Below, in pieces: positions 24,197-31,495 of a DNA stretch of 64,000 nt; position 1 is the stretch's first letter; each line of letters begins with the position of its first letter. This DNA is from Rhodobacter sp. Its GTDB lineage: Bacteria; Pseudomonadota; Alphaproteobacteria; Rhodobacterales; Rhodobacteraceae. The translations under genes were made by a program, and so were the position numbers. The stretch is taken from contig JACKKE010000002.1 of NCBI GenBank assembly GCA_020637595.1, positions 265,742 to 329,741 of the forward strand, written 5' to 3'. Under the pieces are notes generated by a model. That model was not told the DNA's origin, did not search any database, and worked only from the letters and a program-made list of their open reading frames with translations.

Positions 24197-25266
24197 TGTA
24201 TGTCGCCGTCAAGGGTGGCGAACGCGCCATCGACAACGCCCACGCCTTTCTGGCCGAGGAACGCCGCGGCGACCCCACGGTGCCGGACCTCAGCATCGCC
24301 CAGATCCGCGCGCAGATGGCGCTGGCGGTGAACCGGGTGATGGCCGAGGGCTCGCTCTATGATCCCGATCTGGCCGCGCTGGCGATCAAGCAGGCGCGCG
24401 GCGATCTGATCGAGGCGATCTTTCTGATCCGCGCCTATCGCACCACGCTGCCCCGGCTGGGCCATTCGAACCCGGTCGACACCGGGGCGATGGCGGCGGT
24501 GCGGCGGATTTCTGCGACCTACAAGGATCTGCCGGGTGGGCAGGTGCTGGGGCCGACCTTCGACTATACCCACCGGCTGATCGACTTTGCCCTGGCCGCC
24601 GAGGGCGACGCCCCGGAGGCGCCGCGCGCCGCGCCGCTGGGGCCGGTGCCCCGCGTCACCGGGTTTCTGGACCGCGAGGGCCTGATCGAGGACGAGCCCG
24701 CCAGCGACACTCCGCCGCGCGACCTGACGCGCGAGCCGATGGAACTGCCCGCCGACCGTGCGCTGCGCCTGCAGGCGCTGACCCGGGGGGACGAGGGGTT
24801 CATCCTGTCGCTCGCCTATTCCAGCCAGCGCGGCTATGGCCGCACGCATCCTTTCGTGGGCGAGCTGCGCATCGGTGAGGTCGCGGTCGAGATGGACATC
24901 CCCGAGCTGGGGTTCGCCATCGAGATCGGTGAGATCACCGTCACCGAATGCGAGACGGTCAACCAGTTCACCGGCTCGAAAACCCAGCCCGCGCAGTTCA
25001 CCCGCGGCTATGGGCTGGTCTTTGGCCAGACCGAGCGCAAGGCAATTTCCATGTCGCTGGTCGACCGCGCCTTGCGCTGGGCGGAACTGGGTGAAGAGAA
25101 CACCGGCGCCCCGGTGCAGGATCAGGAATTCGTCCTGATGCACGCCGACAACATCCAGGCGACCGGGTTCCTCGAACATATCAAGCTGCCGCATTACGTC
25201 GATTTCCAGTCCGAGCTGGAACTCGTGCGGGCGCTGCGGTCGGGCCTGCGGGAGGCGGCGGAATGA
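24196..25266 (+). CDS. phnI: C-P lyase core subunit PhnI (nucleosidase-type subunit)
   Basis: A 356-residue PhnI. Within the C-P lyase complex PhnI displaces adenine from ATP or GTP and joins the phosphonate to ribose 5-triphosphate. Motifs are the N-terminal MYVAVKGGERAIDNAH, SQRGYGRTHPFVGELRIGEVAVEMDIPELG and the His-containing C-terminal HADNIQATGFLEHIKLPHYVDFQSELELVR. Length is typical. The start is inside a TGATG overlap with phnH, and the stop overlaps a HAD gene start as ATGA. Confidence 0.95.
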   Translation: MYVAVKGGERAIDNAHAFLAEERRGDPTVPDLSIAQIRAQMALAVNRVMAEGSLYDPDLAALAIKQARGDLIEAIFLIRAYRTTLPRLGHSNPVDTGAMAAVRRISATYKDLPGGQVLGPTFDYTHRLIDFALAAEGDAPEAPRAAPLGPVPRVTGFLDREGLIEDEPASDTPPRDLTREPMELPADRALRLQALTRGDEGFILSLAYSSQRGYGRTHPFVGELRIGEVAVEMDIPELGFAIEIGEITVTECETVNQFTGSKTQPAQFTRGYGLVFGQTERKAISMSLVDRALRWAELGEENTGAPVQDQEFVLMHADNIQATGFLEHIKLPHYVDFQSELELVRALRSGLREAAE

Positions 25267-25865
25267 GCCTGTCTACTGTTGTCTTCGACATCGGCAACGT
25301 GCTGGTGGAATGGAACCCGCTGCTCGCCTTCGCGCCGGAACTGGGCAGCGAGACCGATGCGCAGGCGTTTCTGCAGCGGATCGGATTCGCCGACCTGAAC
25401 CTGCGCGCCGATGCGGGCGAGACCTTCGCTGATCTGGCCGACGAAATCTTTGACGACGAGGACCGCGCGCTGTTCCTGCGGTATCCGGACCTCTACGCGC
25501 GCACCATCCAACAGCCGATCGAGGGCAGCTTTGCACTGATCGACCGCCTCAAGGCCCGCGGCCATGCGGTGCATGCGATCACCAACTGGTCGGCGGAAAC
25601 CTGGCCGATCGGTGTGTCTGTCCACCCGCGCCTGGCCAGCGCATTTGGCGTCACGCTCGTGTCGGGTGAAGTGGGCATCCTCAAACCTGTCCAGGCGATC
25701 TTTGACCTAATGTGCACCCGCGCCGGTGTTTCGCCCGAGGGCTGCCTGTTCATCGACGACAGCCCGAAAAACGTCGCCGGAGCGCAGGCGGCCGGCTGGG
25801 CTGGCCATCTCTTTACCACACCCGAGGCGCTGGAAGCGGTGCTGATCGAGGAGGGTCTGCTGTGA
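25263..25865 (+). CDS. HAD-superfamily hydrolase inserted in the C-P lyase operon
   Basis: A 200-residue HAD hydrolase. Motif I is VVFDIGNVLVEW (nucleophile Asp9, with Gly at the usual second-Asp position, as in YihX-like phosphatases). Motif II Thr/Ser is in HAITNWS, motif III Lys in GILKP, and motif IV in FIDDSPKN. It is locked between phnI and phnJ by overlaps at both ends (ATGA and GTGA), so it is translated with the C-P lyase core. A phosphatase acting on a ribose phosphate intermediate or a phosphorylated nucleotide by-product is a reasonable guess, but nothing in the sequence fixes the substrate. Confidence 0.88.
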   Translation: MSLSTVVFDIGNVLVEWNPLLAFAPELGSETDAQAFLQRIGFADLNLRADAGETFADLADEIFDDEDRALFLRYPDLYARTIQQPIEGSFALIDRLKARGHAVHAITNWSAETWPIGVSVHPRLASAFGVTLVSGEVGILKPVQAIFDLMCTRAGVSPEGCLFIDDSPKNVAGAQAAGWAGHLFTTPEALEAVLIEEGLL

Positions 25866-26731
25866 GCAACCACTACAACTTCGCCTATCTCGACGAACAG
25901 ACCAAGCGGATGATCCGCCGGGCGATCCTCAAAGGCGTGGCGGTGCCCGGCTATCAGGTGCCCTTTGCCAGCCGCGAAATGCCGATGCCCTATGGCTGGG
26001 GCACTGGTGGCGTGCAGGTGACGGCGGCCTGCCTGACGCCCGAGGACAGGCTGAAGGTCATCGACCAGGGCGCGGACGACACCACCAACGCGGTCTCGAT
26101 CCGCAAGTTCTTTCAGCGCACGGCAGAGGTGGCGGTGACCGAACACACGGCCGAGGCCACGGTGATCCAGACCCGCCACCGGATCCCCGAGCGCCCGCTG
26201 ACCGCCGGGCAGATCCTGGTCTATCAGGTGCCGATCCCCGAGCCGTTGCGGTTCCTGGAGCCGCGCGAGACCGAGACCCGGCGCATGCACGCGCTGGAGG
26301 ATTACGGGCTGATGCACGTCAAGCTCTACGAGGATATCGCCCGCAACGGCGCGATCGCCACCTCCTATGCCTATCCGGTCAAGGTCGAGGGGCGCTATGT
26401 CATGGATCCCTCGCCGATCCCGAAATTCGACAACCCGAAACTCTCGGGCACGCCGGCTCTGCAACTCTTCGGTGCGGGGCGCGAGCAGCGGATCTATGCG
26501 ATCCCGCCCTTCACCGAAGTGATCAGCCTCGACTTCGAGGATTACCCGTTCGAGGCGACCAAGGCCCCGCATGCCTGCGATCTGTGCGGCGACGGCGGCA
26601 GCTATCTGGACGAGGTGATCACCGATGACGCGGGCGGGCGGATGTTCGTCTGCTCGGATACCGATCATTGCGCCAGCCGGCAGGCAGCAGGCCACCGCGG
26701 GCGCCTGTCCCCGCAGGAGGATGCGGCATGA
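25862..26731 (+). CDS. phnJ: C-P lyase radical SAM subunit PhnJ
   Basis: A 289-residue PhnJ, the enzyme that breaks the carbon-phosphorus bond of 5-phosphoribosyl 1-phosphonate using a [4Fe-4S] cluster and S-adenosylmethionine. Cys239, Cys242, Cys264 and Cys270 (CDLC, CSDTDHC) match E. coli Cys241/244/266/272 with a constant offset of two. Gly30 in AVPGYQVPF matches the glycyl radical Gly32. The start is GTG 25862, overlapping the HAD stop as GTGA, and gives the conserved MSNHYNFAYLDE. Downstream, 131 bp with four perfect palindromes separate it from phnK. Confidence 0.97.
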   Translation: MSNHYNFAYLDEQTKRMIRRAILKGVAVPGYQVPFASREMPMPYGWGTGGVQVTAACLTPEDRLKVIDQGADDTTNAVSIRKFFQRTAEVAVTEHTAEATVIQTRHRIPERPLTAGQILVYQVPIPEPLRFLEPRETETRRMHALEDYGLMHVKLYEDIARNGAIATSYAYPVKVEGRYVMDPSPIPKFDNPKLSGTPALQLFGAGREQRIYAIPPFTEVISLDFEDYPFEATKAPHACDLCGDGGSYLDEVITDDAGGRMFVCSDTDHCASRQAAGHRGRLSPQEDAA

Positions 26732-26746
26732 GGCCGGGCGCCGGAA

Positions 26747-26839
26747 ACGGGCCGTCGACGGCCCGTCACGAACGCCGCGTCGACGCGGCGTGCTTACGCG
26801 CTGTCGACAGCGCGTTTTCATGGCGCGTCGACGCGCCAT
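26747..26839. repeat. Array of four 20-bp perfect palindromes centred on GTCGAC
   Basis: Between phnJ and phnK lie four perfect 20-bp palindromes: ACGGGCCGTCGACGGCCCGT (26747-26766), ACGCCGCGTCGACGCGGCGT (26772-26791), ACGCGCTGTCGACAGCGCGT (26796-26815) and ATGGCGCGTCGACGCGCCAT (26820-26839). They are separated by 5, 4 and 4 bp, a 24-25 bp period. All share the core GTCGAC, while the arms differ with matched changes on both sides. In RNA each would form an 8-bp stem capped by UCGA. Roles could be mRNA processing or stability between PhnJ and PhnK, a multi-site operator, or a palindromic mobile repeat. I know no family name for it. Confidence 0.95.
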
Positions 26840-26861
26840 TTGCCCTGCAGGAGGACAGGAC

Positions 26862-27641
26862 ATGACCCGGGACACACCCCTTCTGTCCGTTCAGGACATC
26901 ACCAAGACCTATGGTGGCCGGATCGGCTGCGCGGATGTCTCGTTCGATCTGTGGCCCGGCGAAGTGATGGGCATCGTCGGGGAATCCGGTTCGGGCAAGT
27001 CGACGCTGTTGAGCTGCCTGGCCGGGCACCTGACGCCGGACACCGGCCGTGTCGTCTTTGATACCCGCAGCGAGGGTCCGCGCGACGTGCTGGCGATGAG
27101 CGAGCCCGAGCGCCGGATGCTGGCGCGCACCGACTGGGCCTTTGTCCATCAGAACCCGCGCGACGGGTTGCGGATGGGGGTCAGCGCCGGTGGCAATGTG
27201 GGCGAGCGGCTGATGGCTGTGGGCGCGCGCCATTATGGCCGGATCCGCGATGAGGCGATCGACTGGCTGGGCCGGGTCGAAATCGCCGCCGACCGCATCG
27301 ACGACCGCCCCCGGCAATTTTCCGGCGGCATGCAGCAGCGGTTGCAGATCGCGCGCAACCTGGTGACCGGGCCGCGGTTGGTGTTCATGGACGAGCCGAC
27401 CGGTGGCCTCGACGTCAGCGTGCAGGCGCGGCTTCTGGACCTGTTGCGCGGGTTGGTGCGGCAGATGGGGCTGAGCGCGGTGATTGTCACCCATGACCTG
27501 GCGGTGGTGCGTCTGCTGGCCGATCGGCTGATGGTGATGAAGGGCGGGCAGGTGATCGAACAGGGGCTGACCGATCAGGTTCTCGACGACCCGCAACACG
27601 CCTACACGCAGCTCTTGGTGAGTTCGGTTCTGCAGGTTTGA
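26862..27641 (+). CDS. phnK: C-P lyase ABC-type subunit PhnK
   Basis: A 259-residue ABC ATPase-like protein that docks on the PhnGHIJ core in E. coli and is not a transporter. Walker A is GESGSGKST, the signature FSGGMQQRLQIARNL, Walker B LVFMDEPTGGLD and the switch His VIVTHDLAVV. The C-terminus DDPQHAYTQLLVSSVLQV is typical of PhnK. ATG 26862 follows AGGAGG (26849-26854), just after the fourth GTCGAC palindrome. An 84-bp gap containing a composite hairpin element separates it from phnL. Confidence 0.95.
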   Translation: MTRDTPLLSVQDITKTYGGRIGCADVSFDLWPGEVMGIVGESGSGKSTLLSCLAGHLTPDTGRVVFDTRSEGPRDVLAMSEPERRMLARTDWAFVHQNPRDGLRMGVSAGGNVGERLMAVGARHYGRIRDEAIDWLGRVEIAADRIDDRPRQFSGGMQQRLQIARNLVTGPRLVFMDEPTGGLDVSVQARLLDLLRGLVRQMGLSAVIVTHDLAVVRLLADRLMVMKGGQVIEQGLTDQVLDDPQHAYTQLLVSSVLQV

Positions 27642-27670
27642 GGCGGGGTCTGCAGTGGCAAGACCTGAGC

Positions 27671-27728
27671 CAAAGGGGGCTGTCTGCCCCCTTTGGAAAC
27701 CCCCGAGGATATTTGGAACACAAAGATG
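27671..27728 (+). repeat. Composite intergenic element, copy B, supplying the phnL start codon
   Basis: A perfect 10-bp stem (CAAAGGGGGC / GCCCCCTTTG) with loop TGTCT spans 27671-27695. It is followed by ACCCCCGAGGATATTTGGAA (27700-27719) and CACAAAGATG, whose last three bases are the phnL ATG (27726-27728). It has the same layout as the copies at 6710, 31986 and 41889. Lying inside the operon, the hairpin may weaken read-through or stabilise the upstream mRNA. Confidence 0.75.
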
Positions 27729-28403
27729 ATTGCAGTTCAGGACGTCTCGAAGAGTTTCACCCTGCACAATCAGGGCAGCGCCGTGTTGCCGGTGATGACG
27801 GGCGCCAGCCTGCAGGTTTCGGCCGGGGAATGCGTCGGTCTGATCGGTGCGTCAGGGTCGGGGAAGTCGACCTTGATGCGGATGATCTGGGGCAATTACC
27901 GCATCGACGGCGGGTCGATCCGGGTCGGCACGGTCGAACTGGCCGGCGCCGAGCCGCGCGCCGTCATCGCCCTGCGGCGCGGCACGCTGGGCTATGTCAG
28001 CCAGTTCCTGCGGGTGCTGCCGCGGGTGCCGACGCTCGATGTGGTGGCCGAGCCGCTGCTGGCCCTGGGCGTGGCCGAGGAGGCGGCGCGCGAGCGGGCG
28101 GCAGCGATGCTGACCCGGCTCAACATCCCCGAGCGGCTGTGGGGCCTGTCACCCACGACCTTTTCCGGCGGCGAGCAGCAGCGGGTGAACATTGCGCGGG
28201 GCTTCATCCATGCCTGGCCGGCGATGCTGCTCGATGAGCCGACGGCCAGTCTCGATGCCGGCAACCGGGCGGTGGTGCTGGATCTGATCCGCGAGGCCAA
28301 GGCGCGCGGCGCGGCGATCCTGGGGATCTTTCACGACGAGGACGCGCGTGCCCAAGTCTGCGATCGGCTGGTCGATGTGACCGGCTTTTCGGTGCTGCGA
28401 TGA
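27726..28403 (+). CDS. phnL: C-P lyase ABC-type subunit PhnL
   Basis: A 225-residue ABC ATPase-like protein that acts with PhnI in forming the ribosyl-phosphonate triphosphate. Walker A is GASGSGKST, then YVSQFLRVLPR (a PhnL-typical Q-loop), the signature FSGGEQQRVNIARG, Walker B MLLDEPTASLD, and FHDED in place of the usual switch-His loop spacing. The ATG is provided by the 3' end of a dispersed repeat element, and no strong Shine-Dalgarno is visible, only GGAACACAAAG. The stop overlaps phnN as ATGA. Confidence 0.94.
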   Translation: MIAVQDVSKSFTLHNQGSAVLPVMTGASLQVSAGECVGLIGASGSGKSTLMRMIWGNYRIDGGSIRVGTVELAGAEPRAVIALRRGTLGYVSQFLRVLPRVPTLDVVAEPLLALGVAEEAARERAAAMLTRLNIPERLWGLSPTTFSGGEQQRVNIARGFIHAWPAMLLDEPTASLDAGNRAVVLDLIREAKARGAAILGIFHDEDARAQVCDRLVDVTGFSVLR

Positions 28404-28942
28404 CGGGGCGCCTGTTTGCGGTGGTCGGGCCGTCGGGCGTGGGCAAGGACACGCTTCTGGCCGGGGTCTGCGGTGCGGACGGCCCGCATTGGGTGCGCCG
28501 TGTCGTCACCCGGGCCGAAGCCGCGGGCGGCGAGCCTTTCGAGGGCGTCAGCAGTGCCGAATTCGCCACCCGCGAGGCGCTGGGCGAGTTCGCCCTGACC
28601 TGGCGCGCGCATGGTCTGTCCTATGGCATCCCGCGGCGCGAACTGGCGCCATTGGCCGAGGGGCGCGACGTGGTGTTCAACGGGTCGCGCGCGGCGCTGG
28701 ACCGGGCGGCGGCGGTGTTTCCCGGGTTGGCGGTGATCCATGTCACCGCGCCGCCCGAGGTTCTGGCTGCCCGGCTCAAGGGCCGTGGCCGCGAGAGCGC
28801 CGGGCAGATCGCGGCGCGGCTGGCGCGGGCGGTCGAGGCGATCCCGGCACGATTGCCGGTGGTCGAGATCGTCAACGATTCGACACCCGAGGCCGGGGTC
28901 GCCCGGTTGCGCGCAGCACTTCAGCCGATGCGGGCGCGGTGA
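28400..28942 (+). CDS. phnN: Ribose 1,5-bisphosphate phosphokinase PhnN
   Basis: A 180-residue guanylate-kinase-like protein. PhnN phosphorylates ribose 1,5-bisphosphate to PRPP, recycling the sugar released after C-P cleavage. The P-loop GPSGVGKDT (residues 10-18) is followed by RRVVTR, and a lid region LKGRGRESAGQIAARLAR. Length is normal. It overlaps phnL as ATGA and its last 22 bp overlap the convergent DUF1045 gene. It is the last plus-strand gene of the C-P lyase operon. Confidence 0.93.
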   Translation: MTGRLFAVVGPSGVGKDTLLAGVCGADGPHWVRRVVTRAEAAGGEPFEGVSSAEFATREALGEFALTWRAHGLSYGIPRRELAPLAEGRDVVFNGSRAALDRAAAVFPGLAVIHVTAPPEVLAARLKGRGRESAGQIAARLARAVEAIPARLPVVEIVNDSTPEAGVARLRAALQPMRAR

Positions 28943-29583
28943 ACGTGGTGGAACATCCCGTCCGCGCCCTCGCCAAACACGACGATGTCCCTCAGCGCCA
29001 GCGGCGCGGGCAGAACCGGGGCAAAGAGCGTCTGCGCCAGCGGGCGCAGGTGCGCGTCTTCCTCGGGGCTCAGCCGGTCGGTGAGCGTCATGTGAAAGCG
29101 GAACTCGTCGAGCACATAGGGATAGCCGTAGGACTCCAGCAAATCCCGCTGGTGTGGGGTCAGGCGCTCGGGTGCCCGGCGGGCGCGTTCGGCCTCGGTC
29201 ATCGGTGCGCGGAAGCGGTCGAAGCGGATGACGACCTCGGCTGCAAAGGCGTTCAGCGCCACCGTGTCGCCCTCGGGGATCAGTGCCAGGAAGCCATCAA
29301 GGGCCGCCAGCCGCAGCCCGGCCACGGCAAAGGGGCGCACGCCCGCGCCAAAGACTTCGACGGCGGCGATCAGGTCGTCCTCGGTCAACCCTTCGGCCAG
29401 ACGGAACGGCGCCTTGAGCGTGGCGTGAAAGCCATAACGCCGGGCGCTGACCGTCAGCCCCTCCAGCGCCGGGTGCGGCTGGGCCAGACGCGCACCGGTC
29501 TCGGCGTCGCGGCCCAGCCAACGGGCGGCGGTTTCGGCCAGGGGGCCGGGCGGCGGGGCGAAATAGAGAGCGTAGCGTTTCAT
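28921..29583 (-). CDS. DUF1045 phosphonate-cluster protein (2H phosphoesterase-like)
   Basis: A 220-residue DUF1045 protein, a family nearly always found beside C-P lyase genes. Two H-x-T motifs, FHATLKAPF and FHMTLTDRL, mark the 2H phosphoesterase superfamily, whose members open cyclic phosphodiesters. No phnP (the phosphodiesterase acting on 5-phosphoribosyl 1,2-cyclic phosphate) is visible in the window, so this protein is a candidate replacement; that is inference. It is divergent from the second phnM and convergent, with a 22-bp overlap, to phnN. Confidence 0.85.
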   Translation of the reverse strand: MKRYALYFAPPPGPLAETAARWLGRDAETGARLAQPHPALEGLTVSARRYGFHATLKAPFRLAEGLTEDDLIAAVEVFGAGVRPFAVAGLRLAALDGFLALIPEGDTVALNAFAAEVVIRFDRFRAPMTEAERARRAPERLTPHQRDLLESYGYPYVLDEFRFHMTLTDRLSPEEDAHLRPLAQTLFAPVLPAPLALRDIVVFGEGADGMFHHVHRARIG

Positions 29584-29603
29584 ACCGGGACGATGCGCGC
29601 CTT

Positions 29604-29632
29604 GCGTCACGGTTCCGTGACGTTTCCGTGGT
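29604..29632. promoter_or_regulatory. Dyad / 11-bp direct repeats in the DUF1045-phnM divergent promoter
   Basis: The core CGTCACGG-TT-CCGTGACG (29605-29622) is a perfect 8-bp-arm dyad. The same bases read as 11-bp phased heptamers GCGTCAC-GGTT-CCGTGAC-GTTT-CCGTGGT, the spacing of Pho boxes (heptamer plus 4 bp). It lies between divergent starts at 29583 and 29676. Either a PhoB site or a separate dimeric regulator could use it; the sequence does not decide. Confidence 0.45.
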
Positions 29633-29675
29633 TTTCAGCGGCCGACAGGCCGGGTTTTGCGCGACAGGACGCACG

Positions 29676-30818
29676 ATGACGCAGATGACGACACTTGCCA
29701 ATGCCATGCTGGTGATGCCCGACGGGGTCCGGCGCGGCGCGATCACCTTTCGGGATGGGTTGATCCATGCCATCGACGATGGCGCCGGTGTGCCTGCCGG
29801 GGCGCTGGATTGCGAGGGAGATCTGGTGATCCCCGGTCTGATCGAGTTGCACACCGACAACCTGGAGCGCCACATCCAGCCGCGCCCAGGCGTGGACTGG
29901 CCGCATACCTCGGCGATCATCGCCCATGACGCGGAACTGGCCGGGGTGGGCATCACCACCGTGTTCGACGCGCTGCGCGTGGGTTCGCTGATCTCGACCG
30001 GGCGCGGCTATGGCGAATACGCGCGCGGCATGGCGAACGAGATCCTCGCCGCCCGCAAGGCCGGCGTCCTGCGCGTCAACCACCTGATTCACCTGCGGGC
30101 CGAGGTCTGTTCCGAGACGCTGACCAGCGAGCTGGAGAAATTCGGGCCAGAGGACAACGTTGGCATCGTCAGCCTGATGGACCACACGCCCGGCCAGCGC
30201 CAGTTCGCCGATCTGGCGCAGTTGCGGCGGTATATGCGTGGCAAGTATGGCCTGACCGAGGATGAATTCCAGGTCCATGTCGAGGTGCAGACCGCGCTGG
30301 GCAACCGGGTGCGCGCGGCGCATGAACAGGCGACCGTCGCCGCCGCCCGCGCTCTGGGGGCGACGCTGGCCAGCCATGACGACACCACTGCCGAGCAGGT
30401 GGTCGATTCCGCCCGTCACGGCGCGGCGATTGCCGAATTTCCGACCACGGCCGAGGCGGCGCGGGCCTGCTGCGAACAGGGCATCGCGGTGATGATGGGC
30501 GCGCCGAACCTGATCCGCGGGGGCTCGCATTCGGGCAATGTCGCGGCGCGCGATCTGGCCGAGGACGGGCTGCTGACGGTGCTGTCGTCCGATTATGTCC
30601 CCTCATCGCTGTTGAACGGCGCGCTGATTCTGGGCGACCTCTGGGGCGATCTGGCGCGCGGCATCGCGACGGTGACCAGCACGCCGGCGCAGGCAACCGG
30701 GTTGACCGACCGGGGCCGGCTGGAGGTCGGTGCGCGCGCCGATGTCGTGCGGGTGCACCGGTTCGGCACCAGCGGCGCGGTGCAGGGAACCTGGGTCGGC
30801 GGGCGCCGGGTGGCGTGA
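29676..30818 (+). CDS. phnM: Alpha-D-ribose 1-methylphosphonate 5-triphosphate diphosphatase PhnM, paralog 2
   Basis: A 380-residue canonical PhnM. It has the metal-binding PGLIELHTDNLERHIQPRPGVDW, MDHTPGQRQF, ASHDDTTAEQV (active-site His and Asp) and MGAPNLIRGGSHSGNVAA, ending LEVGARADVVRV. The enzyme releases pyrophosphate from the ribosyl-phosphonate 5-triphosphate made by PhnGHIL. It is closer to the textbook PhnM than the copy at 21166. It has its own divergent promoter region with DUF1045, so it can be controlled apart from phnG-N. Confidence 0.93.
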   Translation: MTQMTTLANAMLVMPDGVRRGAITFRDGLIHAIDDGAGVPAGALDCEGDLVIPGLIELHTDNLERHIQPRPGVDWPHTSAIIAHDAELAGVGITTVFDALRVGSLISTGRGYGEYARGMANEILAARKAGVLRVNHLIHLRAEVCSETLTSELEKFGPEDNVGIVSLMDHTPGQRQFADLAQLRRYMRGKYGLTEDEFQVHVEVQTALGNRVRAAHEQATVAAARALGATLASHDDTTAEQVVDSARHGAAIAEFPTTAEAARACCEQGIAVMMGAPNLIRGGSHSGNVAARDLAEDGLLTVLSSDYVPSSLLNGALILGDLWGDLARGIATVTSTPAQATGLTDRGRLEVGARADVVRVHRFGTSGAVQGTWVGGRRVA

Positions 30819-31126
30819 CCCCGCCAGATCTGCGGTCACCCGGAAAGCATCCGCGACAAAAGCCCGGGCTCGACCGCATCCATGCGCGCCGCCCGTAAAC
30901 GGTCGCGTCGCCGCTTGGTCGCGCGGTCCGGGGCGGTCTCCGCGGCCGGTGCGACGGGCCAGCCGGTCATGCAAGGCGGCACGGTGGTCGAACCATCCGA
31001 TCCGGGTCGGGGGCGGCGTTCTTCTGGCGCCAAGGGCGACGGAGGCCTCGTGCGGCAACATCGCCTGACAGCAGAACGGCCCCAGGCCTTGAGGCGCACG
31101 AGATCGTCAACGGTATCGGGAAAGGG
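30819..31126. other. 308-bp region between phnM and tRNA-Thr, no gene recognised
   Basis: I see no protein that I can name in any frame and no clear terminator. Minus-strand frames give short unsupported readings. A decayed gene next to the tRNA is possible, but no integrase motif (R-HxxR-Y) is present. Confidence 0.4.
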
Positions 31127-31201
<75 letters not shown>

Positions 31202-31288
31202 GTCGCCACGGGCGGCTGATTAGACGCAAAGCGCGCCCGGCGCAAGCCCTGTCTGGACGCTTTTTTCGCCCTGCGTTAAACCGGGGCC

Positions 31289-31495
31289 ATGACGCCCGCC
31301 GATCCGCCCGCCGATCTTCCGCCCCGAACGGGCCCCGCCACCCCCGCCGAGGGCGCGCGCCGCGTGCAATCCGTGCGGGGCACCAAGGGCGACCAGGCGA
31401 AGGAGGCGCGAATCAAGGCGGCGCTCAAGGCCAACATTGCCCGGCGCAAGGCCCAGGCCCGCGCCCGTGACACGGAAGACGAAACCGATGACTGA
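31289..31495 (+). CDS. Small basic conserved protein, 68 aa, upstream of DUF2948 gene
   Basis: The protein MTPADPPADLPPRTGPATPA continues into a strongly basic half (RVQSVRGTKGDQAKEARIKAALKANIARRKAQARAR) and ends DTEDETDD. The basic helix could bind nucleic acid, but I know no assigned function. It overlaps the DUF2948 gene by 8 bp, which supports it as a real coupled gene; the same small gene precedes DUF2948 in other Rhodobacterales as far as I recall. The start ATG 31289 lacks a strong Shine-Dalgarno. Confidence 0.65.
   Translation: MTPADPPADLPPRTGPATPAEGARRVQSVRGTKGDQAKEARIKAALKANIARRKAQARARDTEDETDD

Noticed and set aside
26747..26839. Palindrome array as a CRISPR array
   Set aside because: Repeats are not identical, spacers are only 4-5 bp, and there are no cas genes; the signal is symmetry, not repeat identity.
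27671..27695. The phnK-phnL hairpin as a classical Rho-independent terminator
   Set aside because: The 10-bp stem is strong but the downstream T run is only TTT within the stem; the same hairpin recurs as part of a dispersed element, so it is annotated as a repeat.
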